Source of the DNA: Superficieibacter electus
GTDB taxonomy: Bacteria; Pseudomonadota; Gammaproteobacteria; Enterobacterales; Enterobacteriaceae
Assembly (NCBI RefSeq): GCF_002915575.1
Contig: NZ_PQGD01000001.1
Coordinates: forward strand, 1-64,000
Direction of reading: 5' to 3'
DNA: 64,000 nt
The position numbers were made by a program, and so were the translations under genes. Positions 1 through 10,631 of this stretch are shown here, piece after piece; positions within the stretch are counted from its first letter, which is position 1; every line of letters begins with the position of its first letter. The notes beneath the pieces were generated by a model. That model was not told where the DNA came from. It was given only the letters and a program-made list of their open reading frames with translations, and did no database searches.

Positions 1-154
1 CCGTAGGCCCGGTAAGCGCAGCGCCACCGGGCAGGTAGCCCAAAGCATCCATAGTGTGGTTGTGATGCCGGATGGCGACTTCGCCTTATCCGGCCTACCT
101 GTTATCCAGACTGGACGTCCCCCGTAGGCCCGGTAAGCGCAGCGCCACCGGGCA
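1..154. repeat. REP/BIME cluster (three REP units)
   Basis: Two identical 33-base REP-like units lie at 1-33 and 122-154, and an inverted REP-like unit (GCCGGAT...ATCCGGC core) lies at 65-98 between them. The alternating orientation is that of a BIME, a repeat found between genes in Enterobacteriaceae that can act in mRNA protection or bind gyrase and IHF. It lies downstream of the leftward gene yedD. The assignment rests on the palindromic GC-rich core only. Confidence 0.8.
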
Positions 155-205
155 TTTCAGTCAGCCGGGCTGAATCCACGTATAATCACGTTGGGTGACT
201 CATTC

Positions 206-688
206 TCAACGGTAAACCCGGTTTTTCTTCTCTTTCGGCTTAACGCTTTCAACTTTCCCTGCCGCAGGCTTTGTCACTACCGGTTGAGCCGACAGCGGAT
301 TTTTTGCCAGATAATCCGCGCATTCCTGCGTCGGGCGGTCGACACGATGTAGCGTCATACCGGCATATTCCAGCTCTGCCCCGCTACGCTCCAGGTTGTA
401 AACCTCAAGTTTATTGGTGACGTTATAATAATCATCTGACCGTTTCATCAACTTGCCTGGCAGCGCAATCACCCGTTGCCACTGGCGGCAGTCGAGGGTA
501 TCGCCCTCACGCGTCACAATCAGGCTGGCAATCGCTTCCGGGCTGACCAGCTTGCTCTGCGGACCGCTCGACTGCCAGTACCCCACCAGATCGCCAGGAG
601 CAGGGGTTTTCACCACTTCCTCATAGTTATCGATCTGGGCACAGCCTGTCAGGGCCAGCAGCAGGCCGGCAAACGCTACTTTTTTCAT
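206..688 (-). CDS. yedD: YedD family outer-membrane-type lipoprotein
   Basis: Small lipoprotein of unknown function. A short signal peptide ends in the lipobox LTGC with the acylated Cys at residue 16, followed by A-Q, so outer-membrane sorting is expected. The body matches what I remember of E. coli YedD (YxxVVKTPAP, GYWQ, VSPEAI, LDCRQWQRVIA, DRPTQECA). Two ATGs stand in tandem; I chose the second because E. coli YedD starts MKK and the spacing to AGGA is better. The tail is Lys/Pro-rich and longer than in E. coli (about 137 residues there, 160 here). Divergent from yedE. Confidence 0.88.
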   Translation of the reverse strand: MKKVAFAGLLLALTGCAQIDNYEEVVKTPAPGDLVGYWQSSGPQSKLVSPEAIASLIVTREGDTLDCRQWQRVIALPGKLMKRSDDYYNVTNKLEVYNLERSGAELEYAGMTLHRVDRPTQECADYLAKNPLSAQPVVTKPAAGKVESVKPKEKKNRVYR

Positions 689-893
689 CATCTATCCTGC
701 AACCAACAAAAAAATCATTGTGGCATTAAAGCCCTGAGCCTGCCAGCCATTCCCCACGCGCGTTATAAATTGATCTCATCGACATTTTGTCTTTTTTTCA
801 TTAGTCATATTTATCATTTCGCGTAATATCCCCTCTTCTCCAGCACCCTCTCATCGTGCGTATTACATCCTTCTGAGTTCAGAGGCAATATTA

Positions 894-2105
894 ATGACCT
901 GGCAACACTTCAAACAGGCTTACCTGATTAAATTCTGGGCACCTGCTCCCGCCGTTATCGCAGCGGGTATCCTCTCCACCTATTATTTTGGTATTACCGG
1001 CACCTTCTGGGCCGTGACTGGCGAATTTACCCGCTGGGGCGGGCAATTACTCCAGTTGGCCGGGGTCCACACCGAAGAATGGGGATATTACAAAATCATT
1101 CATCTTGACGGTTCGCCCTTAACCCGCATCGACGGGATGATGATTATCGGCATGTTCGGCGGCTGTTTTGCCGCGGCACTGTGGGCCAATAACGTCAAAT
1201 TACGTTTTCCGCGCAGCCGGATTCGCATTATACAGGCCATCGCGGGCGGTATTATTGCCGGTTTCGGCGCGCGCCTGGCAATGGGGTGTAATCTTGCTGC
1301 GTTCTTTACTGGTATTCCTCAGTTCTCCCTGCACGCCTGGTTTTTCGCGCTGGCCACAGCATTAGGATCGTGGTTTGGCGCACGTTTCACCCTTCTGCCT
1401 GTCTTCCGTATTCCGGTTAAGATGCAAAAAGTCTCCGCCGCGTCGCCATTGACGCAAAAACCGGAACAGGCGCGCCGCCGTTTCCGCCTCGGGATGCTGG
1501 TCTTTGTCGGCATGTTGGGCTGGGCAATCCTGACGGCGATGAATCAGCCGAAGCTGGGCCTGGCGATGCTGTTTGGCGTAGGCTTTGGCTTACTGATCGA
1601 ACGCGCACAAATCTGTTTTACCTCAGCGTTCCGCGATATGTGGATCACCGGCCGCACCCATATGGCGAAGGCTATTATTTTCGGCATGGCGGTGAGCGCC
1701 ATCGGTATTTTCAGCTACGTGCAACTGGGTGTTGCGCCGAAAATCATGTGGGCCGGTCCGAACGCGGTACTTGGCGGCCTGCTGTTTGGCTTTGGCATTG
1801 TACTGGCGGGCGGCTGCGAAACTGGCTGGATGTATCGCGCGGTGGAAGGCCAGGTTCACTACTGGTGGGTCGGGCTGGGTAACGTTATCGGCTCAACGAT
1901 TCTGGCATTTTATTGGGACGATCTCGCCCCGACGCTCGCCACCAGCTGGGATAAGGTTAACTTACTCAACACCTTTGGTCCGCTCGGCGGCCTGCTGATG
2001 ACCTACGCGATGCTGTTTATCGCGCTGATGCTGATTATCGGCTGGGAAAAACGCTTTTTCCGTCGTAAAGACCTCGCTACCACTACTCTCAAGGAGAGCG
2101 CATGA
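894..2105 (+). CDS. yedE: YedE/YeeE family membrane protein linked to selenium metabolism
   Basis: Polytopic inner membrane protein of 403 residues in the YeeE/YedE (TsuA-like) family, whose members move small sulfur or selenium species such as thiosulfate. About ten hydrophobic segments are visible in two halves around a basic loop near residues 172-200. Conserved Cys residues sit in family-typical contexts: C132 (AMGCNLAAFF), C241 (QICFTSAFRD) and C308 (GGCETGWMYR). The stop overlaps the start of yedF (ATGA), so the two genes are translationally coupled. In other genomes yedE-yedF track with selD, which suggests a role in selenium supply; the substrate is not proven by sequence. Confidence 0.9.
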   Translation: MTWQHFKQAYLIKFWAPAPAVIAAGILSTYYFGITGTFWAVTGEFTRWGGQLLQLAGVHTEEWGYYKIIHLDGSPLTRIDGMMIIGMFGGCFAAALWANNVKLRFPRSRIRIIQAIAGGIIAGFGARLAMGCNLAAFFTGIPQFSLHAWFFALATALGSWFGARFTLLPVFRIPVKMQKVSAASPLTQKPEQARRRFRLGMLVFVGMLGWAILTAMNQPKLGLAMLFGVGFGLLIERAQICFTSAFRDMWITGRTHMAKAIIFGMAVSAIGIFSYVQLGVAPKIMWAGPNAVLGGLLFGFGIVLAGGCETGWMYRAVEGQVHYWWVGLGNVIGSTILAFYWDDLAPTLATSWDKVNLLNTFGPLGGLLMTYAMLFIALMLIIGWEKRFFRRKDLATTTLKESA

Positions 2106-2335
2106 AAACGATTGTACCGGATTACCGTCTGGATATGGTCGGCGAACCCTGCCCTTATCCGGCAGTCGCCACCCTGGAAGCCCTGCCGCAGTTGAAAAAA
2201 GGGGAAATTCTTGAAGTGGTCAGCGACTGCCCGCAGTCCATTAATAATATTCCGCTGGACGCGCGTAACCACGGTTACACGGTGCTGGATATTCAGCAGG
2301 ATGGCCCGACAATACGTTATTTGATTCAGAAATAA
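2102..2335 (+). CDS. yedF: YedF, TusA-family sulfurtransferase-like protein
   Basis: Seventy-seven residues with the TusA/SirA fold signature: a GEPCPYP motif with the putative persulfide or selenide-carrying Cys at residue 17, then the LKKGEILEVVSDCPQS stretch. TusA proteins hand sulfur from one carrier to another; YedF is thought to do an equivalent job for selenium beside the YedE membrane protein. It overlaps yedE by four bases. A GC-rich hairpin follows immediately. Confidence 0.9.
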   Translation: MKTIVPDYRLDMVGEPCPYPAVATLEALPQLKKGEILEVVSDCPQSINNIPLDARNHGYTVLDIQQDGPTIRYLIQK

Positions 2336-2341
2336 ACCACC

Positions 2342-2364
2342 GGGCCGGAGATCCACTCCGGCCC
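2342..2364. terminator. Hairpin between convergent yedF and DUF4282 gene
   Basis: A perfect 9-bp stem (GGGCCGGAG / CTCCGGCCC) with a 5-base loop separates two convergent genes. No strong T-run follows on either strand, so it could be a weak bidirectional terminator or an RNA-stabilising hairpin. Confidence 0.5.
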
Positions 2365-2371
2365 TGATACC

Positions 2372-2611
2372 TTACAGGCTCTTTTTCTCCAGCGATTCCG
2401 CAATACGACGCAGGTACTCGTTATTTTTGAAAACTACAATAACGCACTCATAAAATACCCTCGAGAAAATAGCGGATATCACGCAACCCACCGCGCCGCC
2501 AATGCTGCCGTATACCAGACTAATCACTGCGCTGATAAGAAATAAAACAAGTGTTAAAATGTACAGTGCCGAAATTATTTTCGGGGTAATTAATTTTTCA
2601 AAACTAAACAT
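2372..2611 (-). CDS. Small membrane protein, DUF4282-like
   Basis: Seventy-nine residues with two closely spaced hydrophobic segments (about 12-31 and 36-56) and a charged C-terminus of the form R.FYE..IV.FKNNEYLRRIAE. That tail is the recognisable feature of DUF4282 membrane proteins, whose function is unknown. It is not at this position in E. coli K-12 as I recall, where yedK/yedL follow yedF. AT-rich compared with neighbours, which fits a later acquisition. Confidence 0.7.
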   Translation of the reverse strand: MFSFEKLITPKIISALYILTLVLFLISAVISLVYGSIGGAVGCVISAIFSRVFYECVIVVFKNNEYLRRIAESLEKKSL

Positions 2612-2740
2612 GTAATTGCCTTATTAATTTATTTATCACCAGAGGCTGAAAATCAGCCTGCGAAGTGTATCATTGAGATAAGATTTTTCTGACCCCAAAA
2701 ACTGGCAGGTTAAGAAAGGGGATCAAAGGAGTGGTGTAAA

Positions 2741-3040
2741 ATGATTTACTTCAGAAGAAAAAGCATCCCGGAACTTAAAGGTTTACCCTCAGGATTACGA
2801 AATCGAAATTATCGCGATGCCTTTCGCATGGTACGTTCCCACTATCAATTTTGGTTAGGGATATTGATTTACATTGTGTTAATACTGTTTTTTACGCGCT
2901 TATTCGCCCATTTTTTTCCGGGAATAAATGCTTTCCTGAAAAGCTTTTTTTGCGTGCTACCAGCCGTGATCGTCTGGAATCAGATCAACATTTACCTGAT
3001 GAGAAAGTACTACCGGCATATTCTGCAACGCAGAGAATGA
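2741..3040 (+). CDS. Hypothetical small inner membrane protein
   Basis: I do not recognise the family. The 99-residue product has a basic N-terminus (MIYFRRKSIPELKG), two hydrophobic spans (about 38-56 and 63-85) and a basic tail (RKYYRHILQRRE), giving a predicted two-span membrane protein with both ends in the cytoplasm. A good ribosome site (AAGGAG) sits 11 bases before the ATG. It is AT-rich and lies in the same non-core insertion between yedF and fliE. Confidence 0.65.
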   Translation: MIYFRRKSIPELKGLPSGLRNRNYRDAFRMVRSHYQFWLGILIYIVLILFFTRLFAHFFPGINAFLKSFFCVLPAVIVWNQINIYLMRKYYRHILQRRE

Positions 3041-3085
3041 TGCAGGACGTTTTGCCCGGTGTAGCGCATAAATAACCGCCTGCCG

Positions 3086-3685
3086 TTACCACTCCACGGC
3101 AAAAGGATCGTTACCGGGGGCGTCATTCCAGACATATTCCATTCTGTGAGCGATATCCACAGCCTGCTCGCGGCCATGATAGTCAACCACTACCTGCAAT
3201 GCCATATCAATACCTGCGCTGATGCCGGATGACGTATAAAACTTACCGTCCCTGACCCAGCGCGCGCGGGGCTGCCAGTGCACCTTGTGGTTCAGGGACG
3301 TAACCCATGAAAAGGCGCGTTTATTGCTGGTGGCGTTGTGGCCATTGAGTAAGTCAGTACCGGCCAGCAGCGCGGAGCCAGTGCAGACTGTCATGCAGAG
3401 TGGGACAGTCTCAATGAACACAGAAAGCCAGCGAAGAAAATCCGCGTCCTGTGTCAGCGCGCGGGTACCCTGGCCGCCGGGGATCAAAATGGCATCCGGT
3501 TGCCCGATAGCGTTCTCCGTTTTCACCACTACGCCCTGCGAACTGGTAATCTCGCCACCGTAGCGGGAAAGAAAACGTAGCTGACAGCCGGGCAAACAAC
3601 CAAATACTTCTACCGGCCCCATCGCATCCAGGGTTTCGAAATCATCGAACAGTATGACGGCAACAGTCTTCAGGTCCATACGCAC
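3086..3685 (-). CDS. DJ-1/PfpI family protein (isonitrile hydratase-like)
   Basis: A 199-residue class-I glutamine-amidotransferase-like fold. The nucleophile elbow is C101 in TVCTGSALLA, and an acidic residue near the N-terminus (FDDFETLDAMGPVE) would pair with it, as in isonitrile hydratase and other DJ-1/ThiJ relatives. GISAGIDMAL and the C-terminal R-MEYVWN segment also fit that subgroup. The start is set by GGAGG five bases upstream. Possible activities include isonitrile hydration or glyoxalase III-like chemistry; the substrate cannot be told from sequence. Confidence 0.85.
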   Translation of the reverse strand: MRMDLKTVAVILFDDFETLDAMGPVEVFGCLPGCQLRFLSRYGGEITSSQGVVVKTENAIGQPDAILIPGGQGTRALTQDADFLRWLSVFIETVPLCMTVCTGSALLAGTDLLNGHNATSNKRAFSWVTSLNHKVHWQPRARWVRDGKFYTSSGISAGIDMALQVVVDYHGREQAVDIAHRMEYVWNDAPGNDPFAVEW

Positions 3686-3740
3686 CTCCTGCGCAATGCA
3701 TTTTCCTTACCCTAATGCAGAGGACCCCAAAAGACAAAAT

Positions 3741-4052
3741 TTACACGCTCATCGCCATAATGTCCTGATAAGCCGCAATCAGCTTATTGCGTACCTGAAT
3801 GCCCATTTGTAGGGACACCGAAGATTTTTGCAGATCGGTCATCACGTCATTGAGCGCCACGCCCGGCTCGCCGAGCGCAAATTTTTCTGCCTGTACGCGC
3901 GCGGCATTCTGCGTGTCGCTGATGCGATCGATGGCGGCATGAAGCTGCCCGGCGAAGCCAACGGTTGGCTCTTGCTGCACGCTTTGATTGCGCGCGGCAC
4001 TGGCCGTTGCCTGTAGTGTGCTAAGCACCCCTTCAATACCCTGGATGGACAT
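3741..4052 (-). CDS. fliE: Flagellar hook-basal body protein FliE
   Basis: The protein is 103 residues long, as in E. coli and Salmonella (104). FliE forms the junction between the MS ring (FliF) and the proximal rod and is exported by the flagellar secretion system. The C-terminal [28 protein letters not shown] pattern (here read in parts) is the family hallmark. It is a single-gene transcription unit divergent from the fliFGHIJK operon, with the class-2 control region between them. Confidence 0.96.
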   Translation of the reverse strand: MSIQGIEGVLSTLQATASAARNQSVQQEPTVGFAGQLHAAIDRISDTQNAARVQAEKFALGEPGVALNDVMTDLQKSSVSLQMGIQVRNKLIAAYQDIMAMSV

Positions 4053-4106
4053 TATTTACCCCTGGTGAAATTCAACGCGGTGAGATTACCAGTTTGTCAA
4101 TGGGAT

Positions 4107-4150
4107 AAAGGCGTTAAATAACGTAGAAAAAACAGGTTATTTCGCCCATC
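4107..4150. promoter_or_regulatory. Probable FlhD4C2 binding site between fliE and fliF
   Basis: The shared control region of two divergent flagellar class-2 units carries an inverted repeat: AAAGGCGTTAAATAAC on one side and GTTATTTCGCCCATC on the other, separated by about 12 bases. This follows the FlhDC box pattern (two AT-rich 16-mers as inverted repeat with 10-12 bp spacing). It would let the master regulator activate fliE leftward and fliF rightward. Inferred from pattern alone. Confidence 0.7.
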
Positions 4151-4266
4151 GAAAATCGTAAATCGTCAAATAATGGCGGGGCTAACAGTATGCGTTTGCC
4201 GACCCGGGAGTCTGTTTTGTTTCACTACACGTTTACCGCCATCCACCAGAATTTACGAGGTGCGCA

Positions 4267-5955
4267 ATGAGCGCGGCTGCAACGACAACGACACAAGCGA
4301 AAACCGCTGAGTGGATCAATCGCCTGCGTGCCAACCCCAAAATTCCACTGATGGTAATAAGCGCTGCTGCCGTGGCCGTTGTCGTCGCTATGGTGCTGTG
4401 GGCAAAAAGCCCTGATTACCGCACCCTGTTCAGCAATCTGTCCGATCAGGACGGCGGGGCCATCGTCCAGCAATTGACGCAGATGAATATCCCCTATCGC
4501 TTTGCCGATAACGGCGGCGCGCTTGAAGTCCCCGCCGATAAAGTGCATGAACTGCGTTTGCGTCTGGCGCAGCAGGGCCTGCCGAAAGGCGGCGCGGTCG
4601 GTTTCGAGCTACTGGATCAGGAAAAATTTGGCATTAGCCAGTTCAGCGAGCAGGTTAACTACCAGCGCGCGCTGGAAGGCGAGCTGGCACGGACTATTGA
4701 AACGCTCGGTCCGGTGAAAACCGCCCGCGTGCATCTGGCGATGCCGAAACCTTCTCTTTTTGTGCGCGAGCAAAAATCCCCTTCCGCCTCGGTCACGGTC
4801 AATCTGGAGCCGGGTCGCGCGCTGGATGAAGGTCAGATTAGCGCCGTTGTTCATCTGGTATCCAGCGCAGTGGCAGGCTTGCCGCCGGGTAATGTCACCC
4901 TGGTTGATCAGGGTGGTCATCTGTTAACCCAGTCAAATACCAGCGACCGTGCGCTCAACGATGCGCAACTAAAATATGCCTCCGATGTGGAAGGCCGCGT
5001 TCAGCGCCGCATTGAATCGATTCTTGGACCTATCGTGGGTATTGGCAACGTACATGCGCAGGTTACCGCGCAGATTGATTTCGCCGATAAAGAACAGACC
5101 GAAGAACAGTATCACCCGAACGGCGACAGCAGCCAGGCGGCGATGCGCTCCCGTCAGTTGAACATCAGTGAGCAAAACGGTAGCGGCATCGTGGGCGGCG
5201 TGCCGGGCGCGCTGTCAAACCAGCCAGCCCCCGCCAATACTGCGCCGATTGCCAATCCGCCGACCACCACGGCGCAAAACGGTCAACAAAATACGCAAAC
5301 GGCCTCAACAGGCAGCAGCAATGCCGGTCCGCGTAATTCGCAACGTAATGAAACGACTAACTACGAAGTTGATCGCACTATTCGCCATACCAAATTAAAC
5401 GTCGGGGACGTGCAGCGTCTCTCCGTCGCGGTGGTGGTCAACTACCGCACGCTGGCGGACGGTAAACCGCTGCCGCTGACGGCCGATCAGATGAAGCAAA
5501 TTGAAGATCTCACCCGCGAGGCCATGGGCTTCTCCACTAACCGTGGCGATACCCTCAACGTGGTTAACTCGCCATTCAGCGCCGTGGATGAGACCGGTGG
5601 CGAGCTGCCGTTCTGGCAACAGCAGTCGTTTATCGATCAGTTGATGATTGCCGGACGCTGGTTGCTGGTGCTGCTGGTGGCATGGCTGCTGTGGCGCAAA
5701 GCGGTGCGTCCGCAACTGGTGCGCCGTCAGGAAGAGATCAAAGCCGTGCAGGAAGAAGCGCAGGCTCGTGTTGAAAGCAGCAGCAACGACGGGGTTGAGG
5801 TTCGTCTGACTAAAGATGAACTCACCCAGCAGCGTCGCGCCAACCAGCGCATGGGTGCCGAGGTGATGAGCCAGCGTATTCGTGAGATGTCAGATAACGA
5901 TCCGCGCGTGGTCGCGCTGGTCATTCGCCAGTGGATGAATAACGAACATGAGTAG
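4267..5955 (+). CDS. fliF: Flagellar MS-ring protein FliF
   Basis: FliF builds the inner-membrane MS ring that carries the C ring and houses the export gate. The 562 residues show a first membrane span at about 26-46, the periplasmic ring-building domains, a low-complexity Gln/Asn/Thr/Pro-rich linker around residues 305-360, a second span at about 457-476 and the cytoplasmic tail that binds FliG (QWMNNEHE end). Length is normal for the family (E. coli 552). First gene of the fliFGHIJK operon; the stop overlaps the fliG start by eight bases. Confidence 0.97.
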   Translation: MSAAATTTTQAKTAEWINRLRANPKIPLMVISAAAVAVVVAMVLWAKSPDYRTLFSNLSDQDGGAIVQQLTQMNIPYRFADNGGALEVPADKVHELRLRLAQQGLPKGGAVGFELLDQEKFGISQFSEQVNYQRALEGELARTIETLGPVKTARVHLAMPKPSLFVREQKSPSASVTVNLEPGRALDEGQISAVVHLVSSAVAGLPPGNVTLVDQGGHLLTQSNTSDRALNDAQLKYASDVEGRVQRRIESILGPIVGIGNVHAQVTAQIDFADKEQTEEQYHPNGDSSQAAMRSRQLNISEQNGSGIVGGVPGALSNQPAPANTAPIANPPTTTAQNGQQNTQTASTGSSNAGPRNSQRNETTNYEVDRTIRHTKLNVGDVQRLSVAVVVNYRTLADGKPLPLTADQMKQIEDLTREAMGFSTNRGDTLNVVNSPFSAVDETGGELPFWQQQSFIDQLMIAGRWLLVLLVAWLLWRKAVRPQLVRRQEEIKAVQEEAQARVESSSNDGVEVRLTKDELTQQRRANQRMGAEVMSQRIREMSDNDPRVVALVIRQWMNNEHE

Positions 5956-6943
5956 TCTTACCGGAACGGAAAAGAGCGTCATTTTACTGATGACCATCGG
6001 TGAAGATCGCGCGGCCGAGGTGTTTAAACATCTCTCCAACCGCGAGGTACAGCACCTGAGTTCGGCGATGGCCAATGTGCGGCAGATTTCCAATAAGCAA
6101 TTGACCGAAGTGCTGGGGGAGTTTGAGCAGGAGGCGGAACAGTTCGCCGCCCTCAACGTCAACGCCAGCGAATACCTGCGCTCCGTGCTGGTCAAGGCGC
6201 TGGGCGAAGAGCGTGCCGCCAGCCTGCTGGAAGATATTCTGGAAACCCGCGAAACGTCCAGCGGTATCGAAACGCTCAACTTTATGGAGCCGCAGAGCGC
6301 CGCGGATCTTATTCGCGACGAGCATCCGCAGATTATCGCCACTATTCTGGTCCACCTCAAACGCGGCCAGGCGGCGGATATTCTGGCGCTGTTCGACGAG
6401 CGCCTGCGCCACGACGTGATGCTGCGAATTGCCACCTTCGGTGGCGTACAGCCTGCCGCGCTGGCAGAGCTGACTGAAGTGCTTAACAACCTGCTCGACG
6501 GCCAGAATCTCAAGCGCAGCAAAATGGGCGGCGTGAGAACGGCCGCCGAAATTATCAACCTGATGAAAACACAGCAGGAAGAAGCGGTCATCACCGCGGT
6601 GCGCGAATTCGACGGCGAGCTGGCACAAAAAATTATCGACGAGATGTTCTTGTTCGAAAATCTGGTGGAGGTCGACGACCGCAGCATCCAGCGTCTGTTG
6701 CAGGAAGTGGATTCCGAATCGCTGCTGGTGGCGCTCAAAGGTGCCGAACAGCCGCTGCGCGAGAAATTCCTGCGCAACATGTCGCAACGCGCCGCCGATA
6801 TTTTGCGCGACGATCTCGCCAACCGTGGCCCGGTCCGTCTGTCGCAGGTGGAAAACGAGCAGAAAGCAATCCTGTTGATCGTCCGTCGTCTGGCGGAAAC
6901 GGGCGAAATGGTGATTGGCAGCGGCGAGGATACCTATGTCTGA
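5948..6943 (+). CDS. fliG: Flagellar motor switch protein FliG
   Basis: Rotor protein that links FliF to FliM and contacts the stator MotA. The 331-residue chain has the N-terminal FliF-binding domain ([20 protein letters not shown]), the EHPQ motif of the middle armadillo domain and the charged C-terminal domain that carries torque-generating residues. Length equals E. coli FliG (331). It overlaps fliF upstream and fliH downstream, typical of tight coupling within this operon. Confidence 0.97.
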   Translation: MSSLTGTEKSVILLMTIGEDRAAEVFKHLSNREVQHLSSAMANVRQISNKQLTEVLGEFEQEAEQFAALNVNASEYLRSVLVKALGEERAASLLEDILETRETSSGIETLNFMEPQSAADLIRDEHPQIIATILVHLKRGQAADILALFDERLRHDVMLRIATFGGVQPAALAELTEVLNNLLDGQNLKRSKMGGVRTAAEIINLMKTQQEEAVITAVREFDGELAQKIIDEMFLFENLVEVDDRSIQRLLQEVDSESLLVALKGAEQPLREKFLRNMSQRAADILRDDLANRGPVRLSQVENEQKAILLIVRRLAETGEMVIGSGEDTYV

Positions 6944-7637
6944 TCAACTGCCGTGGAAAGTCTGGCAGCCTGACAGCCTGTTTGCACCGCTGACCGGAAC
7001 GGCAACGATTGAGGTTGACGAACAACCGTCGCAGCCGCCCCAGGAAGAGGTTTCCGCTGAGCAGCAGTCACAACAGCAACTGGCGCAACTGCAAATGCAG
7101 GCCCATGAACAGGGCTATGCCGCCGGGATGGCCGAGGGCCGTCAGGCCGGTCACGCTCAGGGCTATCAGGAAGGACTGGCGCAGGGTCTGGAACAGGGGC
7201 AGCTTCAGGCGCGTCAGTTGCAGGAACCGCTGCATGCCCGAATGCAGCAACTGGTCAGTGAATTCCAGAATACGCTGGATGCACTCGACAGCGTTATTGC
7301 CTCACGCCTGACCCAGATGGCGCTGACGGCGGCGCGACAGATTATCGGCGACCTGAATGCGGTGGGTAACAACGGATTAATCCAACAAATTCAACAGTTG
7401 CTTGCGCAGGAGCCGTTATTCAGCGGCAAGCCACAACTGCGGGTCCACCCGGATGATTTGCAGCGCGTTGAAGATGTGCTTGGCGCAACCCTCAGCCTGC
7501 ATGGCTGGCGGCTGCGTGGCGATACCACGTTGCATCCCGGGGGATGCAAAGTTTCCGCCGATGAAGGCGATCTGGATGCCAGCGTCGCCACGCGTTGGCA
7601 GGAACTTTGCCGCCTGGCGGCACCAGGAGCCTGCTAA
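6936..7637 (+). CDS. fliH: Flagellar export ATPase regulator FliH
   Basis: FliH dimers hold the ATPase FliI inactive in the cytoplasm and dock it to the export gate. The start [10 protein letters not shown] keeps the conserved N-terminal Trp residues that contact FlhA; an upstream in-frame ATG at 6915 would only add residues overlapping fliG and was not used. A Gln-rich, GxxxG-containing stretch ([22 protein letters not shown], read in parts) lies around residues 63-90, as in known FliH. 233 residues, near the E. coli length. Confidence 0.95.
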   Translation: MSDQLPWKVWQPDSLFAPLTGTATIEVDEQPSQPPQEEVSAEQQSQQQLAQLQMQAHEQGYAAGMAEGRQAGHAQGYQEGLAQGLEQGQLQARQLQEPLHARMQQLVSEFQNTLDALDSVIASRLTQMALTAARQIIGDLNAVGNNGLIQQIQQLLAQEPLFSGKPQLRVHPDDLQRVEDVLGATLSLHGWRLRGDTTLHPGGCKVSADEGDLDASVATRWQELCRLAAPGAC

Positions 7638-9007
7638 TGACGTCCCGCCTGAGCCGCTGGCTGACCACGCTGGATAACATTGAAGCGCGTATGGCTCAGC
7701 TTCCCACTGTGCGTCGCTACGGTCGGCTCACCCGCGCTACCGGGCTGGTACTGGAAGCTACCGGCTTACAGCTACCGCTGGGCGCAACCTGCATTATAGA
7801 ACGTCAGGATCGGGGCGAAACCCAGGAAGTGGAAAGCGAAGTGGTCGGTTTTAATGGTCAGCGCCTTTTTTTAATGCCGCTTGAAGAGGTGGAAGGTATT
7901 CTGCCTGGCGCACGGGTTTATGCCCGTAATGGCAGCGGTGACGGTCTGCATAGCAGCAAACAACTGCCCCTGGGGCCGGCGCTGCTCGGGCGCGTGCTTG
8001 ACGGTGGCGGTAAGCCGCTCGACGGCCTTCCTTCGCCGGATACCACCGAAACCGGGGCGTTGATCACCCAACCGTTTAACCCGCTGCAACGCACGCCTAT
8101 TGAACACGTGCTGGATACCGGCGTGCGTCCGATTAATGCCCTGCTCACCGTGGGGCGCGGGCAGCGAATGGGGCTATTTGCCGGTTCGGGGGTCGGTAAA
8201 AGCGTTCTGCTCGGCATGATGGCGCGCTATACCGAAGCTGACGTGATTGTGGTCGGGCTTATCGGCGAACGTGGACGCGAAGTTAAAGACTTTATCGAAA
8301 ATATTCTCGGTGCCGACGGGCGCGCCCGCTCGGTGGTGATTGCCGCCCCGGCTGACGTGTCTCCCCTGCTCAGGATGCAGGGTGCCGCCTACGCCACCCG
8401 GATCGCTGAAGATTTTCGCGACCGCGGCCAGCATGTCCTGCTGATCATGGATTCCCTGACCCGCTATGCCATGGCGCAGCGTGAGATTGCGCTGGCCATC
8501 GGCGAGCCGCCTGCCACTAAAGGCTATCCACCGTCGGTATTTGCCAAACTGCCCGCGCTGGTTGAGCGCGCCGGGAACGGGATCACCGGCGGCGGGTCGA
8601 TTACCGCCTTTTATACGGTGCTCACCGAAGGTGATGACCAGCAGGACCCGATCGCCGACTCCGCGCGCGCCATTCTTGACGGTCATATTGTCTTGTCCCG
8701 CCGCCTGGCGGAAGCGGGACACTATCCGGCCATCGACATTGAGGCCTCAATCAGCCGTGCGATGACGGCGCTGATTGACGAACGCCACTATGCGCGGGTG
8801 CGCAATTTTAAACAGTTGCTTTCCAGTTTTCAGCGCAACCGCGATCTGGTGAGCGTCGGCGCTTATGCCAGAGGCAGCGATCCGCTGCTGGATCGGGCCA
8901 TCGTGCTCTGGCCGCAACTGGAAGCTTTTTTACAACAGGGCATCTTTGAAAAAGCAGGCTGGGAAGAGTCGCTCCAGGCGCTGGAACTGATTTTCCCCAC
9001 CGCGTAA
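7637..9007 (+). CDS. fliI: Flagellum-specific export ATPase FliI
   Basis: F1-beta-like ATPase that unloads chaperones and energises the type III export gate. The Walker A box GSGVGKS is at residues 183-189, Walker B is [11 protein letters not shown] and the family signature [16 protein letters not shown] follows. I used the ATG at 7637 (456 residues, E. coli 457), which overlaps the fliH stop by one base, rather than an upstream in-frame ATG inside fliH. Confidence 0.97.
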   Translation: MTSRLSRWLTTLDNIEARMAQLPTVRRYGRLTRATGLVLEATGLQLPLGATCIIERQDRGETQEVESEVVGFNGQRLFLMPLEEVEGILPGARVYARNGSGDGLHSSKQLPLGPALLGRVLDGGGKPLDGLPSPDTTETGALITQPFNPLQRTPIEHVLDTGVRPINALLTVGRGQRMGLFAGSGVGKSVLLGMMARYTEADVIVVGLIGERGREVKDFIENILGADGRARSVVIAAPADVSPLLRMQGAAYATRIAEDFRDRGQHVLLIMDSLTRYAMAQREIALAIGEPPATKGYPPSVFAKLPALVERAGNGITGGGSITAFYTVLTEGDDQQDPIADSARAILDGHIVLSRRLAEAGHYPAIDIEASISRAMTALIDERHYARVRNFKQLLSSFQRNRDLVSVGAYARGSDPLLDRAIVLWPQLEAFLQQGIFEKAGWEESLQALELIFPTA

Positions 9008-9025
9008 TAAAGCGGGAGAATGAAC

Positions 9026-9469
9026 ATGACGCAGAATAGCGCATTAGCCACCTTAAAAGACCTGGCGGAAAAAGATGTCGATACCGCCGCCCTGCGGCTG
9101 GGAGAAATGCGCCGTGGCTGTCAGCAGGCGCAGGAGCAATTGCAAATGTTGATGAACTACCAGGATGAGTACCAGTCCAGCCTCAATAACGACATGAGCC
9201 GGGGTATTGGCAGCCAGCGCTGGCAGAATTATCAACAATTCATTCAGACGCTGGAAAAAGCCATTGACCAGCATCGTCAGCAGTTAACGCAGTGGCATCA
9301 GAAAGTCGATCAGGCGCTGGGCGTCTGGCGAGAAAAAAAACAGCGCCTGCAGGCGTGGCAGACGCTTTCCGACCGACAGGCGTCCGCCGCCCTGCTGGCC
9401 GAAAACCGTCTTGATCAAAAACGAATGGATGAGTTTGCACAGCGTGCAACCCAAAGGAAATACGAGTGA
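9026..9469 (+). CDS. fliJ: Flagellar export chaperone FliJ
   Basis: Coiled-coil protein of 147 residues, rich in Gln, Glu and Leu, that acts as the stalk in the FliI ring and as chaperone-escort. The segment [16 protein letters not shown] and the [15 protein letters not shown] helix match enterobacterial FliJ. Two possible starts six bases apart exist; ATG 9026 has a GGGAG site at seven bases and gives the E. coli length. The stop overlaps the GTG start of fliK (GTGA). Confidence 0.93.
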   Translation: MTQNSALATLKDLAEKDVDTAALRLGEMRRGCQQAQEQLQMLMNYQDEYQSSLNNDMSRGIGSQRWQNYQQFIQTLEKAIDQHRQQLTQWHQKVDQALGVWREKKQRLQAWQTLSDRQASAALLAENRLDQKRMDEFAQRATQRKYE

Positions 9470-10617
9470 TTACATTGCCTAAAATCAGCATCAGCGATGC
9501 AGACACGACTCGCGTACTGTCCGACAACAGCACCGATGGCACGCAGGATTTTCTGACGCTACTGGCAGGCGTACTGGACGGCGAAAGGGGGCAAAGCACG
9601 CTCGCCAGTCTGCAACAGACGCTGGCGGATAGGCAATCCAATGGCAAAGACGTGTCGCTGCAGGGCGATTTGCAGGATGTCTTCAATCGCGAAACGCACA
9701 GGGATCTTACCGACCTTAGCGATATCCGTAACCTGCTTAGCGGCCTGGCCTCCGCCCAGAAGCCCGCGCTGAAAGATAACGCGCCAGCAAAAGAGCAACC
9801 GATAGCCGATGTTGCGCAAGACGAGCTGGTCGATCTCAGCCTATTGATGGCTATGCTGCCCTCTCCTGCCGCCCCGGTAGCGACGCCGGTAGCCCAGGGT
9901 GAAAGCAACGCGACACCTGCGACCGGTATTCAATTTAAAAGCACGCCTGGTAGCGATAAACCCGACTTTACCCGTGGAGACAGCGCGCTGACGGCCGACA
10001 TGTCATCACGCGCACAGATGGCAGCAGCCGCGCCGTCTTTTGCCATAGCCCAGAATAGCGCCGCGGTCCGCGTCGAAACCGAAAGTACGCCATCTCCCGC
10101 CGCGACGCCAGCAAACGTTGCGCCAGTAATCAGTCCAACGATTACGCCATCCGCCGGACATGCGGCAGCCATCGCCAACGTGAGCGCACCGCTGGGCAGC
10201 CCGGACTGGCAGCAGACGGTCAGTCAGCACATTACGCTGTTTACCCGTCAGGGCCAGCAGACTGCCGAACTGCGTTTGCACCCGGACGATCTGGGCCAGG
10301 TGCAAATTACCCTCAAAATGGATGATAACCAGGCCCAGCTTCAGATGGTGTCGCCGCACAGCCACGTTCGCGCCGCGCTCGAAGCTGCCCTGCCCATGCT
10401 GCGTACCCAACTGGCTGAGAACGGCATCCAGCTGGGTCAGAGCAATATCAGCAGCGAAAGTTTTGCCGGTCAACAGCAGCCCTCCTCGCAGCAACAGTCC
10501 TCCCGCCATGCCCCGGCGGGCAGTGAGTTTGCGGCAGAAGACGATGAAGTCCTGGCAGCACCCGCGAGCCTGCACGCGTTGTCACGCGGGAGCAGCGCCG
10601 TCGATATCTTTGCTTAA
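9466..10617 (+). CDS. fliK: Flagellar hook-length control protein FliK
   Basis: Secreted ruler that measures hook length and switches export specificity through FlhB. It starts at a GTG overlapping the fliJ stop. The Ala/Pro/Ser/Thr-rich middle (about residues 120-240) is the flexible ruler; the folded C-terminal domain includes [20 protein letters not shown] and the [24 protein letters not shown] region, then a Gln/Ser-rich tail. 383 residues against 375 in E. coli. Last gene of the fliFGHIJK operon. Confidence 0.95.
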   Translation: MITLPKISISDADTTRVLSDNSTDGTQDFLTLLAGVLDGERGQSTLASLQQTLADRQSNGKDVSLQGDLQDVFNRETHRDLTDLSDIRNLLSGLASAQKPALKDNAPAKEQPIADVAQDELVDLSLLMAMLPSPAAPVATPVAQGESNATPATGIQFKSTPGSDKPDFTRGDSALTADMSSRAQMAAAAPSFAIAQNSAAVRVETESTPSPAATPANVAPVISPTITPSAGHAAAIANVSAPLGSPDWQQTVSQHITLFTRQGQQTAELRLHPDDLGQVQITLKMDDNQAQLQMVSPHSHVRAALEAALPMLRTQLAENGIQLGQSNISSESFAGQQQPSSQQQSSRHAPAGSEFAAEDDEVLAAPASLHALSRGSSAVDIFA

Positions 10618-10631
10618 ACGCCAGAGGTAGC

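Noticed and set aside
5984-6822. Long open frames antisense to fliG
   Set aside because: GC-rich codon bias of fliG produces them; no recognisable protein and no promoter or ribosome site.
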